From contig NZ_JANQBD010000014.1 in NCBI RefSeq assembly GCF_024722015.1, positions 1 to 64,000 of the forward strand: a stretch of 64,000 bases of DNA, read 5' to 3'. A model generated the notes under the pieces. It had not been told where the DNA came from, ran no database searches, and saw nothing but the letters and a program-made list of their open reading frames with translations. Below are positions 52,807-60,501 of this stretch, in pieces. Source of the DNA: Paenibacillus radicis (ex Xue et al. 2023). GTDB lineage: Bacteria; Bacillota; Bacilli; Paenibacillales; NBRC-103111. The translations under genes and the position numbers were made by a program. The stretch's first letter is position 1; each line of letters starts with the position of its first letter.

Positions 52807-54669
52807 TTACCATGCTTTGGCTGTTTCTTTCTTCCGCTTCATGCTCTCGTGCGCTGCCTGGACGCTATCCGATTCTGAAACCTCGGCCACTCCAACATGC
52901 CACCATGACTCATACCCATCCGTATTGGTTCCGGGAAGCACCTTGATGTCTATTAAGGTCGTTCCTGCCTCCGCTTTGGCGCTGGCAAGCGCTTCGCGCA
53001 GTTCTTCCACAGTGCGTGCAGAGTAGGATGCAGCCCCTAAGCTGCGGGCATGAGCGGCAAAATCAATCTTCATATAATCACCGTTCAATTGAGATGACTC
53101 TGCACTGCGGCCACGGAATTCATTACCGAAGCTTCCTCCGCCTTGTCCTCTTTGCAAGTTGTGAATACATTGAAAGCCATGATTATCAAAGAGCAGGATA
53201 GTAATTTTGCGACCTTCCTGCACACTCGTAACAAGCTCGGAATGCAGCATTAAGTAGCTTCCATCTCCAACCATCGCGTACACCTCACCAGCCGGTTCAG
53301 CCAGCTTCACGCCAAACGCGCCGGAAACCTCGTAACCCATGCACGAAAAACCGTATTCCATATGGTATGTCTTCGGCTGAGTCGTTCTCCATACACGGTG
53401 AAGATCCCCTGGCAAGCTGCCTGCTGCACATACAATTACATCCTGAGGACTGATGAATCCATTAATTTCACCTAACACACGAGTTTGTGCAAGCCCTTGC
53501 TCGATGTCGATATTGTACAAACGTTCTACTTCGGCATCCCATTGCGATTTTAGCCCTGAGAGCATTTCAGCTTCGTAAGAAGCATGATAATTACGCTGTG
53601 CCAGCTCTTGCAATAACGCTTGCAATCCAGCCTGTGCATCAGCCACTATAGCTGCACCTTCCAGCTTGAAAGCATCCATCGGGCTCACATTGATATGTAC
53701 TACCGCTGCCTCTGGATGAAAGGCCGATTTGGAAGCCGTTGAGAAATCCGCGAGCCGTGTACCAACGCATAGCAATAAGTCTGCTTCCGCTGCCAGTCGG
53801 TTCGCTCCTAGCGTACCGGTTACTCCAACACCGCCAAAGGACAATGGATGCTCCCAAGAAATCGCACTTTTGCCGGCTTGAGTCTCTACTACAGGAATGC
53901 CGAACTGCTCCGCGAATCGCACAACCTCTTCAGTTGCCAGAGAATAGTGAACGCCTCCACCACATAGCAGTACGGGACGCTTTTTGGTAGAAATAATAGC
54001 TGCAGCCCGTTCGATGGAAGCGGTCGCTGCTGGTTTACGGTCAATGCGATGTACGCGCTTACTAAAGAACTCGGCTGGGTAATCGTAAGCCTCGCACTGC
54101 ACATCCTGCGGAAGAGACAAGGTTACTGCCCCCGTATCGGCAGGGTCTGTCAACACACGCATGGCTTGCATCACAGATGACATAAGCTGCTCGGGTCTTA
54201 CTATCCGATCCCAGAATTTACTTACCGGCTTGAAAGCATCGTTAGCTGTCACTGTATAATCGAGAGGATATTCGATTTGCTGCAGTACCGGGTCAGGCTG
54301 GCGACTAGCAAACGTATCGCCTGGAAGCAATAGCAATGGAATCCGGTTTACCGTTGCAGTCCCTGCTGCCGTTACCATGTTCAAAGCTCCAGGGCCTATG
54401 GATGAGGTGCATGCGAACATTTCGAGCCTGTTTTTTTGCTTGGCGAAAGCCATAGCTGCATTGGCCATTCCTTGCTCATTTTTCCCTTGAATAAATAAAA
54501 TTTCATTCTTGTACTGCTCCAGCGCTTGCCCTATGCCTGTCACGTTGCCATGACCGAAAATACCCATAACACCCTTAAAGCATTTGTATTCCTGTCCATC
54601 AAATTCAACATATTGATTATTCAAAAACTTTAACAGTGCCTGTGCCATTGTTAAACGGATTGTTGCCAT
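52807..54669 (-). CDS. iolD: 3D-(3,5/4)-trihydroxycyclohexane-1,2-dione acylhydrolase
   Basis: The 620-residue thiamine-diphosphate enzyme opens the ring to 5-deoxy-glucuronate. The three-domain layout is clear: N-terminal PYR domain (GIFGHGNVTGIGQAL, ThDP Glu in QGKNEQGMA), middle domain (from about 200) and C-terminal PP domain with MVGDGSYLM and the downstream N in FDNHGFQCI. AGGAG lies seven bases before ATG 54669. It is the first gene of the operon, which has a strong promoter 105 bp upstream. Confidence 0.95.
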   Translation of the reverse strand: MATIRLTMAQALLKFLNNQYVEFDGQEYKCFKGVMGIFGHGNVTGIGQALEQYKNEILFIQGKNEQGMANAAMAFAKQKNRLEMFACTSSIGPGALNMVTAAGTATVNRIPLLLLPGDTFASRQPDPVLQQIEYPLDYTVTANDAFKPVSKFWDRIVRPEQLMSSVMQAMRVLTDPADTGAVTLSLPQDVQCEAYDYPAEFFSKRVHRIDRKPAATASIERAAAIISTKKRPVLLCGGGVHYSLATEEVVRFAEQFGIPVVETQAGKSAISWEHPLSFGGVGVTGTLGANRLAAEADLLLCVGTRLADFSTASKSAFHPEAAVVHINVSPMDAFKLEGAAIVADAQAGLQALLQELAQRNYHASYEAEMLSGLKSQWDAEVERLYNIDIEQGLAQTRVLGEINGFISPQDVIVCAAGSLPGDLHRVWRTTQPKTYHMEYGFSCMGYEVSGAFGVKLAEPAGEVYAMVGDGSYLMLHSELVTSVQEGRKITILLFDNHGFQCIHNLQRGQGGGSFGNEFRGRSAESSQLNGDYMKIDFAAHARSLGAASYSARTVEELREALASAKAEAGTTLIDIKVLPGTNTDGYESWWHVGVAEVSESDSVQAAHESMKRKKETAKAW

Positions 54670-54747
54670 TTTCTCACTCCTGTCATAACTTGATTAGTTA
54701 TTTATATTGGTACAAAAAGTGATAAATTACGTCAAAGGAAAGAAGCT

Positions 54748-54763
54748 GGTTAAGCGCTTTCCC
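54748..54763. promoter_or_regulatory. LacI- or CcpA-type operator at the iol promoter
   Basis: GGTTAAGCGCTTTCCC has the core AAGCGCTT and lies about 10-25 bases downstream of the -10, where a bound repressor blocks initiation or elongation. The 11-mer TTAAGCGCTTT recurs upstream of mgtC-lacI. It fits either the neighbouring LacI protein or CcpA (10 of 14 positions of a cre site). Confidence 0.65.
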
Positions 54764-54773
54764 TTATGAGGAA

Positions 54774-54804
54774 ATTATAGCATACTCAGTAGTATTCGTG
54801 TCAA
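54774..54804 (-). promoter_or_regulatory. Promoter of the inositol operon
   Basis: On the minus strand TTGACA (54804-54799) and TATAAT (54779-54774) are separated by 19 bases, and the -10 is preceded by TGC, an extended -10. Both hexamers are consensus; the long spacer suits an extended -10 promoter. Transcription would begin near 54767. Confidence 0.75.
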
Positions 54805-54964
54805 TTAAATATTTTCACTTTTAAGCTTATTTGATCGTCATTCCGGTATTCCTTGCCCTATTTCCCATTGTTGTATATTCCCTATGTACCTTCAAAGCTA
54901 AAGCGGTGGCATGCCTTCATCCCCTTTAGCGCAGCGAATTGCAAATCACTCGCTTAGACGGAAA

Positions 54965-55141
54965 TAGGGTGCGCTATTTTATTGTTTTAACGGTATTATT
55001 CAAGTGAAACGGAACTAGGATCTCTTATTTGTTAATAAATAGGGCATTTCAGGCTATTTAAGTCGGAATAACGCATCGTAGTTCCCCGATATCATGAAAT
55101 TGGATCGATTTTCAGACAATAGAGCATCGACGTTCCGTTAG
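54965..55141 (+). repeat. Dispersed repeat B, copy 2
   Basis: It reads GGGTGCGCTATTTTATTG, CAAGTGAAACGGAACTAGGA, TCTCTTATTTG, GCATCGTAGTTCCCCG and ATCATGAAATTGGAT in order, matching the reverse complement of 29775-29955 at about 70%. The orientation relative to repeat A differs between the two loci. Confidence 0.75.
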
Positions 55142-55305
55142 TCAGCGGCATTCATGTCAGATGGATCCGAAGACAAAGCCTATGATGGATGAAAATGTTC
55201 ATCATCATGCTCCCACCCCCGCAAAAGAGAGACTTCCCCTTTACCGTATATAGAGTCGACATTCGCCCGCGAAGACCCGTATGCTCATCGAAATCTATTT
55301 GGTTT

Positions 55306-55382
55306 CTTACGTTGGAGTCCATATCTCTACCTTACCCAAAATTGAAATAAGGGGTGAGCTTAGCTCACCCCAAAGCATATAA
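55306..55382. repeat. Dispersed repeat C, copy 2
   Basis: TACGTTGGAGTCCA, CCTTACCCAAAATTGAAATAA, then the hairpin GGGGTGAGC-TTA-GCTCACCCC. It matches 36515-36590. Here it directly adjoins repeat A. Confidence 0.8.
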
Positions 55383-55394
55383 ATTTTCTGACAA

Positions 55395-55645
55395 GAAAAA
55401 TGCCTTACGGCGTCCTTGGTGTACGATCTACGTTTGTGCACTTTGGGAAGTATGGATGTGGGACTCCGGCCGCTATTGAAGTTGTGTTCCTTTGAATGGA
55501 AGTCTTGCGGGAGGAACACGAGCTTCAAAGGTAGGTTGCATACTCAAACAGTCACCGGAGGTTACGACCAGGGCGGATGCTTACGCTCCTCCACCATTCC
55601 CTCTTTTGCTCTACTCCGTGCTATGGGCCGCTTCCTTACTCCCAT
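55395..55645 (+). repeat. Dispersed repeat A, copy 2
   Basis: It matches 29211-29550 from GAAAAATGCCTTACGGCGTC to CTCTTTTGCTCTACTC. The hairpin at 55476-55528 (TTGAAG-TTGTGTTCC with GGAACACGA-G-CTTCAA) keeps its pairing despite a C-to-T change, which becomes a G-U type pair. It carries only one of the 18-bp GACCAGGGCGGA units found in triplicate in copy 1. Confidence 0.85.
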
Positions 55646-55801
55646 AAGCTGGTCTTCGAGCCGTTATTGATAGCCATGAACTCCTATGTAATGTTCGATG
55701 TACGTACAGTTAGCTTCATTATACTTTTAGCGAAGAGATTCACCTACACATAACCTTAAACAACACGATAGTACTGCTCCTCGCGGAAGTGAAGGGCAAT
55801 G

Positions 55802-55988
55802 CGGAAGTAATTGTTCCTTTATCACCTGAGAAGTCCAAAAATCAGAGTGATAAGGGAACAGCCAGTTCCGTTATTGCTCTGTTTTGTGCATAAATGCTCC
55901 AATTTGGCCAATATAACGGAATTCCCGCTTCCGCTATTGCCCCAGATTGGAGGTGGCAGATGGAATAACGGAACTTTCAGTTCCGTAC
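55802..55988. repeat. Four short GGAA(C)-spacer-(G)TTCC hairpins followed by TTATT-type tails
   Basis: GGAAGTAATTGTTCCTTTAT (55802), GGAACAGCCAGTTCCGTTAT (55855), CGGAATTCCCGCTTCCGCTA (55917) and CGGAACTTTCAGTTCCGTAC (55968) are small inverted repeats 50-62 bp apart. The same style of motif is found inside repeat B and at 63973. They are non-coding. Confidence 0.65.
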
Positions 55989-56315
55989 AAAATCCTCCTG
56001 GGCTCATCGCCGCTATCCCTATAAAAGTCCCCCTTGATCATGGGGGGCATTAAAGATCTTAAGCTCTAAGGTAGCTCTATGGTAGCTCTAATCTGAGCAT
56101 AGTAGGCAGGTTACTCGCTCATTCTTCATTCCTTCGAAAAGCTTTCTTAGCGAAATTCTTTCATTGAGGAGACATTGCAACCTTATAGGCAGCTTGACTT
56201 GCGAGATAAATAGAGTACCCTCAGCAAACTTAGAAAGGGGACCTCACTTTAGTGCTGTAAAACACTTGAACTTTCATCAATTAGTTGTGCCTAGCTTGGC
56301 TAAGCGCGCTAAGTC

Positions 56316-56362
56316 TAAAAAAAAAGCTTCTTGCCCGATTGTTAACCGGTACAAGAAGCGCT
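56316..56362 (-). terminator. Terminator of the mgtC-lacI unit
   Basis: On the minus strand AAGCGCTTCTTG pairs with CAAGAAGCTT around a 20-base loop and is followed by a run of Ts. It begins four bases after the lacI stop. Confidence 0.9.
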
Positions 56363-56364
56363 TG

Positions 56365-57372
56365 CTAAGGCTCGATAGCCGCAGAGGATTGTCTTATTAT
56401 CAGCTCGGGTAGCAGCACCGCCCGCTGCTTGATTGATTTCTCGTTGCGTATTTCCTGAATAAGCAGATCGACGGCTTGCCTTCCGATCTCCTGTATCGGT
56501 TGGGCAACTGTTGTGAGGGAAGGATCAATCATCGTAGCCAAGATCGTATTGTCAAACCCAACCACCGATAAATGATCAGGCACCTTAAGCCCCTGCTCTC
56601 GCGCAGCCTGAATGCTTGCAATAGCCAATAGATCATTGCAGGCGAACAGTGCCGTTGGCGGCTCGGAGCCGTTCAACAAGGATGTAGCCGCTGTTCTCCC
56701 GCTGTCCAGGGTAAAGCCTCCAACCTGAACCAGACTATCATCAATGGCAACACCATGATCACGCATGGCTTGGAGACAGCCCCTGATGCGCTCTTGATTG
56801 CTGATATGATCCAAATCTTCAGCCAATATGGCAATGCGTCGATGCCCTAATTCCACCAAATGCGATCCAGCCTGATAGCCACCGAGGTAATCGTCTACCA
56901 TAACTGTATCTAAGGCAAGTGCTGGCATCTCACCGGCTATTAAAACTATCGGCACCTTTTTTTGAACCAGCTGTTTTAAGAAAAGCTCTTTAGAGGTGCG
57001 GGTAGCTACGATAATGCCATCCACTCTTTTTTGAGTAAGTAAAGAAAAATACCTGTCTTCCTTCTCCGGATCATTGTCCGTGCTGCAAATAAACAAATTA
57101 AATCCGTGTTCATGGCCGCGGTCTTCAACAGCCCGGGCTATTTCCGCAAAGTACGGATTGGCCAGATCAGGAATAGTAAGTCCTATTGTGTATGTGCTTT
57201 TCCCTGTTAATGCGGAAGCAACCATACTTGGTTTATACTGCAGCCGATCCATAACGGCAACAACATGCTTGCGAGTTTTATCACTAATACGCCCTGTTCC
57301 GTTAATTACTTTGGATACTGTCGCAATCGAGACCCCGGCGGCATCAGCTACATCATATATGGTACGTTTCAT
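56365..57372 (-). CDS. LacI-family transcriptional regulator, possible iol regulator
   Basis: The 335-residue protein has the LacI helix-turn-helix (residues 4-25, IYDVADAAGVSIATVSKVIN), hinge (about 45-60) and effector domain with NPYFAEIARAVEDRGHEHGF and the C-terminal VGFDNTILATMIDPSLTTV. It lies 36 bp after mgtC in one transcript. No DeoR-type iolR is seen near the inositol operon, and the 11-mer TTAAGCGCTTT found upstream of both iolD and mgtC-lacI makes this protein a candidate regulator of iol; a sugar unrelated to inositol is possible. AAAGGAG is 13 bases before ATG 57372, rather far. Confidence 0.9.
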   Translation of the reverse strand: MKRTIYDVADAAGVSIATVSKVINGTGRISDKTRKHVVAVMDRLQYKPSMVASALTGKSTYTIGLTIPDLANPYFAEIARAVEDRGHEHGFNLFICSTDNDPEKEDRYFSLLTQKRVDGIIVATRTSKELFLKQLVQKKVPIVLIAGEMPALALDTVMVDDYLGGYQAGSHLVELGHRRIAILAEDLDHISNQERIRGCLQAMRDHGVAIDDSLVQVGGFTLDSGRTAATSLLNGSEPPTALFACNDLLAIASIQAAREQGLKVPDHLSVVGFDNTILATMIDPSLTTVAQPIQEIGRQAVDLLIQEIRNEKSIKQRAVLLPELIIRQSSAAIEP

Positions 57373-57408
57373 AACAAGCTTGGGGCTCCTTTCTGTTGTC
57401 CTGCTGAC

Positions 57409-58092
57409 TTAAGCACTAATATTTTCCACTTCTACGGTTAAAACATGCTGCAGATGTCTTATTTTATGATAAATCTCGGTAATTGGAATTTTACTTGATG
57501 CTGAGATAATCAACTCAATTTGCTGATGATTATCAGCCACATCTTTAACCTTACTGTGTTTCACCCGCATCGAATCGCTTTGAAGCTGTTCAATAAGCGC
57601 TGTCATCCCATCGATATGCTCCACTACTACATTAAGAGAAAGGTCACGCTCATTCAATTTATTCGGACCAAACAGCTTAATAAACATGGGGAACAAATTG
57701 ACAGCTACAATAATCAGAATCACCGCGATCGAAGCTTCAAAATAAAACCCAGCTCCCGATGCGATACCAAGCGCTGATGCAGCCCAAACCATGGCAGCGG
57801 TTGTCAATCCTGAGATCACATCGTTCTGCCTTCTTAATATAACACCAGCCCCGATAAAACCGACTCCACTTACGATTTGGGCAGCAAGCCGCAGCGGATC
57901 CATATTGTTTTGCCCGGAGATTGCGTATTTGTGCGCCGCTTCAATCGACACAATGGTAATCAAGCAGCTCGCTACTGAAATAACCATGCTCGTTTTCATT
58001 CCTAAAGGCTTATGCTTCAACTGACGGTCTATACCGATCAGAAATCCCAGAAACAGCGACATACATAATTTAAAAACAACATCATACATCAT
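57409..58092 (-). CDS. MgtC/SapB family membrane protein
   Basis: The 227-residue protein has four to five N-terminal helices (residues 5-140) with FLIGIDRQLKHKPLGMKTSM, SGVGFIGAGVI and GLTTAAMVWAASALGIASG, the MgtC core, and a C-terminal cytoplasmic ACT-like domain (150-225). MgtC proteins influence magnesium homeostasis and inhibit the F-type ATP synthase in pathogens; this YhiD-like version is general in soil Firmicutes. AGAGGTG precedes ATG 58092. It shares a transcript with lacI. Confidence 0.92.
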   Translation of the reverse strand: MMYDVVFKLCMSLFLGFLIGIDRQLKHKPLGMKTSMVISVASCLITIVSIEAAHKYAISGQNNMDPLRLAAQIVSGVGFIGAGVILRRQNDVISGLTTAAMVWAASALGIASGAGFYFEASIAVILIIVAVNLFPMFIKLFGPNKLNERDLSLNVVVEHIDGMTALIEQLQSDSMRVKHSKVKDVADNHQQIELIISASSKIPITEIYHKIRHLQHVLTVEVENISA

Positions 58093-58120
58093 TTACTGCA
58101 ACACCTCTTCTCTCTCATCC

Positions 58121-58187
58121 CATGTAAAGCGCTTAAACTCAAGTTCTTTTTTTTGCTTAGTATAGAGGATAGCACCCCACTTAGCAA
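58121..58187 (-). promoter_or_regulatory. Promoter and operator of the mgtC-lacI unit
   Basis: On the minus strand TTGCTA (58187-58182), 17-base spacer, TATACT (58164-58159) form a sigma-A-type promoter. Downstream, GTTTAAGCGCTTTACATG (58138-58121) contains the same TTAAGCGCTTT core as the iol operator. The site lies between promoter and mgtC start, suited to repression by the LacI protein of the same transcript, or by CcpA. Confidence 0.65.
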
Positions 58188-58221
58188 TCCCTTTATGCAA
58201 CAATGTTAGATTTGTTAACCT

Positions 58222-58257
58222 AGAAAAAATAAGAGGCTGTCCCTTTTGAGACAGCCC
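58222..58257 (-). terminator. Terminator of the aldo/keto reductase gene
   Basis: On the minus strand GGCTGTC-TCAAAAGG-GACAGCC is followed by TCTTATTTTTTC. Its arms resemble the GGCTGTCCC ends of the MITE-like element at 30.1 kb, so it may derive from such an element. Confidence 0.88.
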
Positions 58258-58297
58258 CATACTCAGCCTTACTTTAAAAACTGACGAACCAAGCCAA

Positions 58298-59281
58298 TTA
58301 ATAAGAGCCACGGATATTGGCGTGCACTTCTTGTTCATAAAATGCCCGCAGCCTCTCATGTTCTGTAGAGCTAAAGGATGCTGTGTCCAGCACTCCCAAA
58401 TTGTCCTCAATCTGAGCAACATTCTTAAACCCAGGAATAACACATGTAATATTCGGGTTATCCAAAATCCAACGCAAGGCAGCCCGCGTCATGTTTCCTT
58501 TGCCCTCTGCAATCCAGGAAAGCTCGCGGCTCAAAGCAACGCCTTTCTTGAATGGTAGACCGGCAAACGTTTCTCCAACATTAAAGCTGTCACCATTTTG
58601 GTTATAATTACGATGGTCTTCTTCCTCAAACACCGCGTCTTCCTTGAATTTCCCTGTTAACAAACCGCTGGCTAAAGGCAGCCGAACCAATATTCCAACA
58701 CCCTTCTCTTTGGCTTTCGGGAATAACTCCTCTTGCGGCTTTTGTCTGAAAATGTTATAGATAACCTGCAGCGCCTTCACATTAGGAGACTCCAGGCATA
58801 CTAAGCCTTCCTCCACGCTTTCCACGCTAACGCCGTAATGCCTGATTTTACCTTCCTCTTGCAGCTTATCAAGCACACTGAACACGGATCCGTCACGTAA
58901 AATTTCAATCGGTGGGCAATGGATTTGATACAAATCAATACGCTCGCGCTGCAGCCGCTTTAAGCTTTGCTCACAGAAAGCTCTTACTGATTTTTCCGTA
59001 TATAGGGCGGGATCATGAATATCGCCGGCACGGCAAAATTTTGTTGCAATATGAATATTGTCTTCTTTTCCTTTAGTTGCCTTTGCCAGCAGCTCTTCAC
59101 TATGACCGCTCCCATACACATCTGCTGTATCAAAAAAGTTGACGCCCGCCTCCATTGCACGCTCCAAAGCACGCAACGATTCGTTGTCATCTACCTTTCC
59201 CCATGAACCTCCGATGGCCCAAGTGCCGAAGCTAACCTCGCTGACCGATAGCTCTGTCGAGCCCAATTGTCTGTATTTCAT
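58298..59281 (-). CDS. Aldo/keto reductase
   Basis: The 327-residue TIM-barrel NADPH oxidoreductase has the catalytic tetrad recognisable as Asp and Tyr in FFDTADVYGSG, Lys in IATKF and His in YQIHCPP; the C-terminal CVIPGFKNVAQIEDNLG binds cofactor. It belongs to the group that includes bacterial general-stress and sugar-aldehyde reductases (AKR11-like). ATG 59281 follows a GGAGGAGCC site. The substrate is unknown. It is monocistronic with its own terminator. Confidence 0.92.
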   Translation of the reverse strand: MKYRQLGSTELSVSEVSFGTWAIGGSWGKVDDNESLRALERAMEAGVNFFDTADVYGSGHSEELLAKATKGKEDNIHIATKFCRAGDIHDPALYTEKSVRAFCEQSLKRLQRERIDLYQIHCPPIEILRDGSVFSVLDKLQEEGKIRHYGVSVESVEEGLVCLESPNVKALQVIYNIFRQKPQEELFPKAKEKGVGILVRLPLASGLLTGKFKEDAVFEEEDHRNYNQNGDSFNVGETFAGLPFKKGVALSRELSWIAEGKGNMTRAALRWILDNPNITCVIPGFKNVAQIEDNLGVLDTASFSSTEHERLRAFYEQEVHANIRGSY

Positions 59282-59411
59282 ATATGGCTCCTCCTTATAT
59301 TCAAGTCACAAGCTTATTACTGACTACTTTGCTCATTATACATGGTAGATAAAGAAGTCAAAATAACGCAATAATAGTTGACTTACTTACTTCAGAGTAA
59401 GTGACCCTCTA

Positions 59412-60227
59412 TTAATCAGCTTTGCTGACGGAAGCAAGACGCAGCAAAGCATCGCCGCTCACTTTGGATAACTGATTAATGAATTCGATTTGGAAGCTGC
59501 CCGGTCCTTCATGCCCCTTCTTATCAGCAGCCACTTGGGCTGAGACACCATAATAAGCAAGTGCAGCCGTTGCAGCCAGAAGCTTGTCCTGCTCGACCGC
59601 GGCAAACGCACCGATTACAGAAGTGAGAAGACATCCTGTACCCGTCACTCTTGTAAGAAGCGCATCTCCATTGTTTACCAAATAGGTTGTAGAACCATCT
59701 GTAATAACATCGGTTTTACCTGTGACAACAGCCAGGCAGCCCAACTGGAGCGCAGCTTTTTGCGCCAGCTCCATTACATTTCCAGTGCCTTCGCCTGCAT
59801 CTACCCCTTTGATTTTCCATTGCTCACCAACCACATTTGCAATTTCAGCAGCATTTCCGCGTATAACCGACACTTTCACTTCTTTCAAAATTTTTCTGGC
59901 TGTATCGGTTCTATAACGGGTTGCTCCCGCACCTACAGGGTCCAAAATAACAGGAACACCATGCTCATTGGCTGATTGGCCTGCGATGATCATAGCTTCT
60001 ACTTCCGTTTCGTTCAAGGTTCCAATATTTAATACAAGTGCGCCCGCAATAGCGGCCATATCAGCAACCTCTTCCTTGGCATAAGCCATTACAGGCGATG
60101 CTCCGAGTGCAAGTAGTCCGTTAGCGGTAAAGTTCGTAACGACCACATTCGTTATGTTATGAACAAGGGGACTAACACTTCTAACCCGATTTAAGCAGTC
60201 AATAATTTGGTTAATTTCCACAATCAT
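59412..60227 (-). CDS. thiM: Hydroxyethylthiazole kinase
   Basis: The 271-residue ribokinase-like enzyme phosphorylates 4-methyl-5-(2-hydroxyethyl)thiazole in thiamine salvage. Signature stretches are PLVHNITNVVVTNFTANGLLALGASP, seen as PLVHNITN and LLALGASPVM, then ILDPVGAGATRYR, VIRGNAAEI and the catalytic VTGTGCLLTSV. AAAGGAGAG precedes ATG 60227. No thiD or thiE neighbour and no THI-box-like sequence was seen upstream, so it stands outside a thi operon and is apparently not under a TPP riboswitch. Confidence 0.94.
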   Translation of the reverse strand: MIVEINQIIDCLNRVRSVSPLVHNITNVVVTNFTANGLLALGASPVMAYAKEEVADMAAIAGALVLNIGTLNETEVEAMIIAGQSANEHGVPVILDPVGAGATRYRTDTARKILKEVKVSVIRGNAAEIANVVGEQWKIKGVDAGEGTGNVMELAQKAALQLGCLAVVTGKTDVITDGSTTYLVNNGDALLTRVTGTGCLLTSVIGAFAAVEQDKLLAATAALAYYGVSAQVAADKKGHEGPGSFQIEFINQLSKVSGDALLRLASVSKAD

Positions 60228-60501
60228 TCTCTCCTTTTGTCCTCTGCCGAATTCACTCTTATAGCAACTCGAGCATTGAACACTATTATAATTAAAAAGT
60301 GTACCACAATATGGAGCATCTTGATAAATACGAAATAAAATTTAACCCACATTTCCTACTTGAATTATCGGATTTAATATGTTACCATTTCACTATCCAT
60401 TACACATAATGAAGCCAATTGGACCGCCAAAGGCTCCCCAGCTGTCAGATTTTCTGATCAAGCTTCCGGGGGCCTATTTTAATTCAGGGGTGAAATCGAT
60501 C

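Larger units (their letters stand above)
54805..56315. other. Repeat-rich intergenic region, no gene
   Basis: About 1.5 kb without a supported gene. It carries repeat B (54965-55141), repeat C (55306-55382), repeat A (55395-55645) and a cluster of GGAAC/GTTCC hairpins (55802-55988). Open frames across it have no ribosome binding sites and show no protein-like composition. Confidence 0.65.

Noticed and set aside
60228..60378. Possible TPP riboswitch upstream of thiM
   Set aside because: No CTGAGA/ACCTGA-type THI-box elements were found between the thiM start and the divergent gene.
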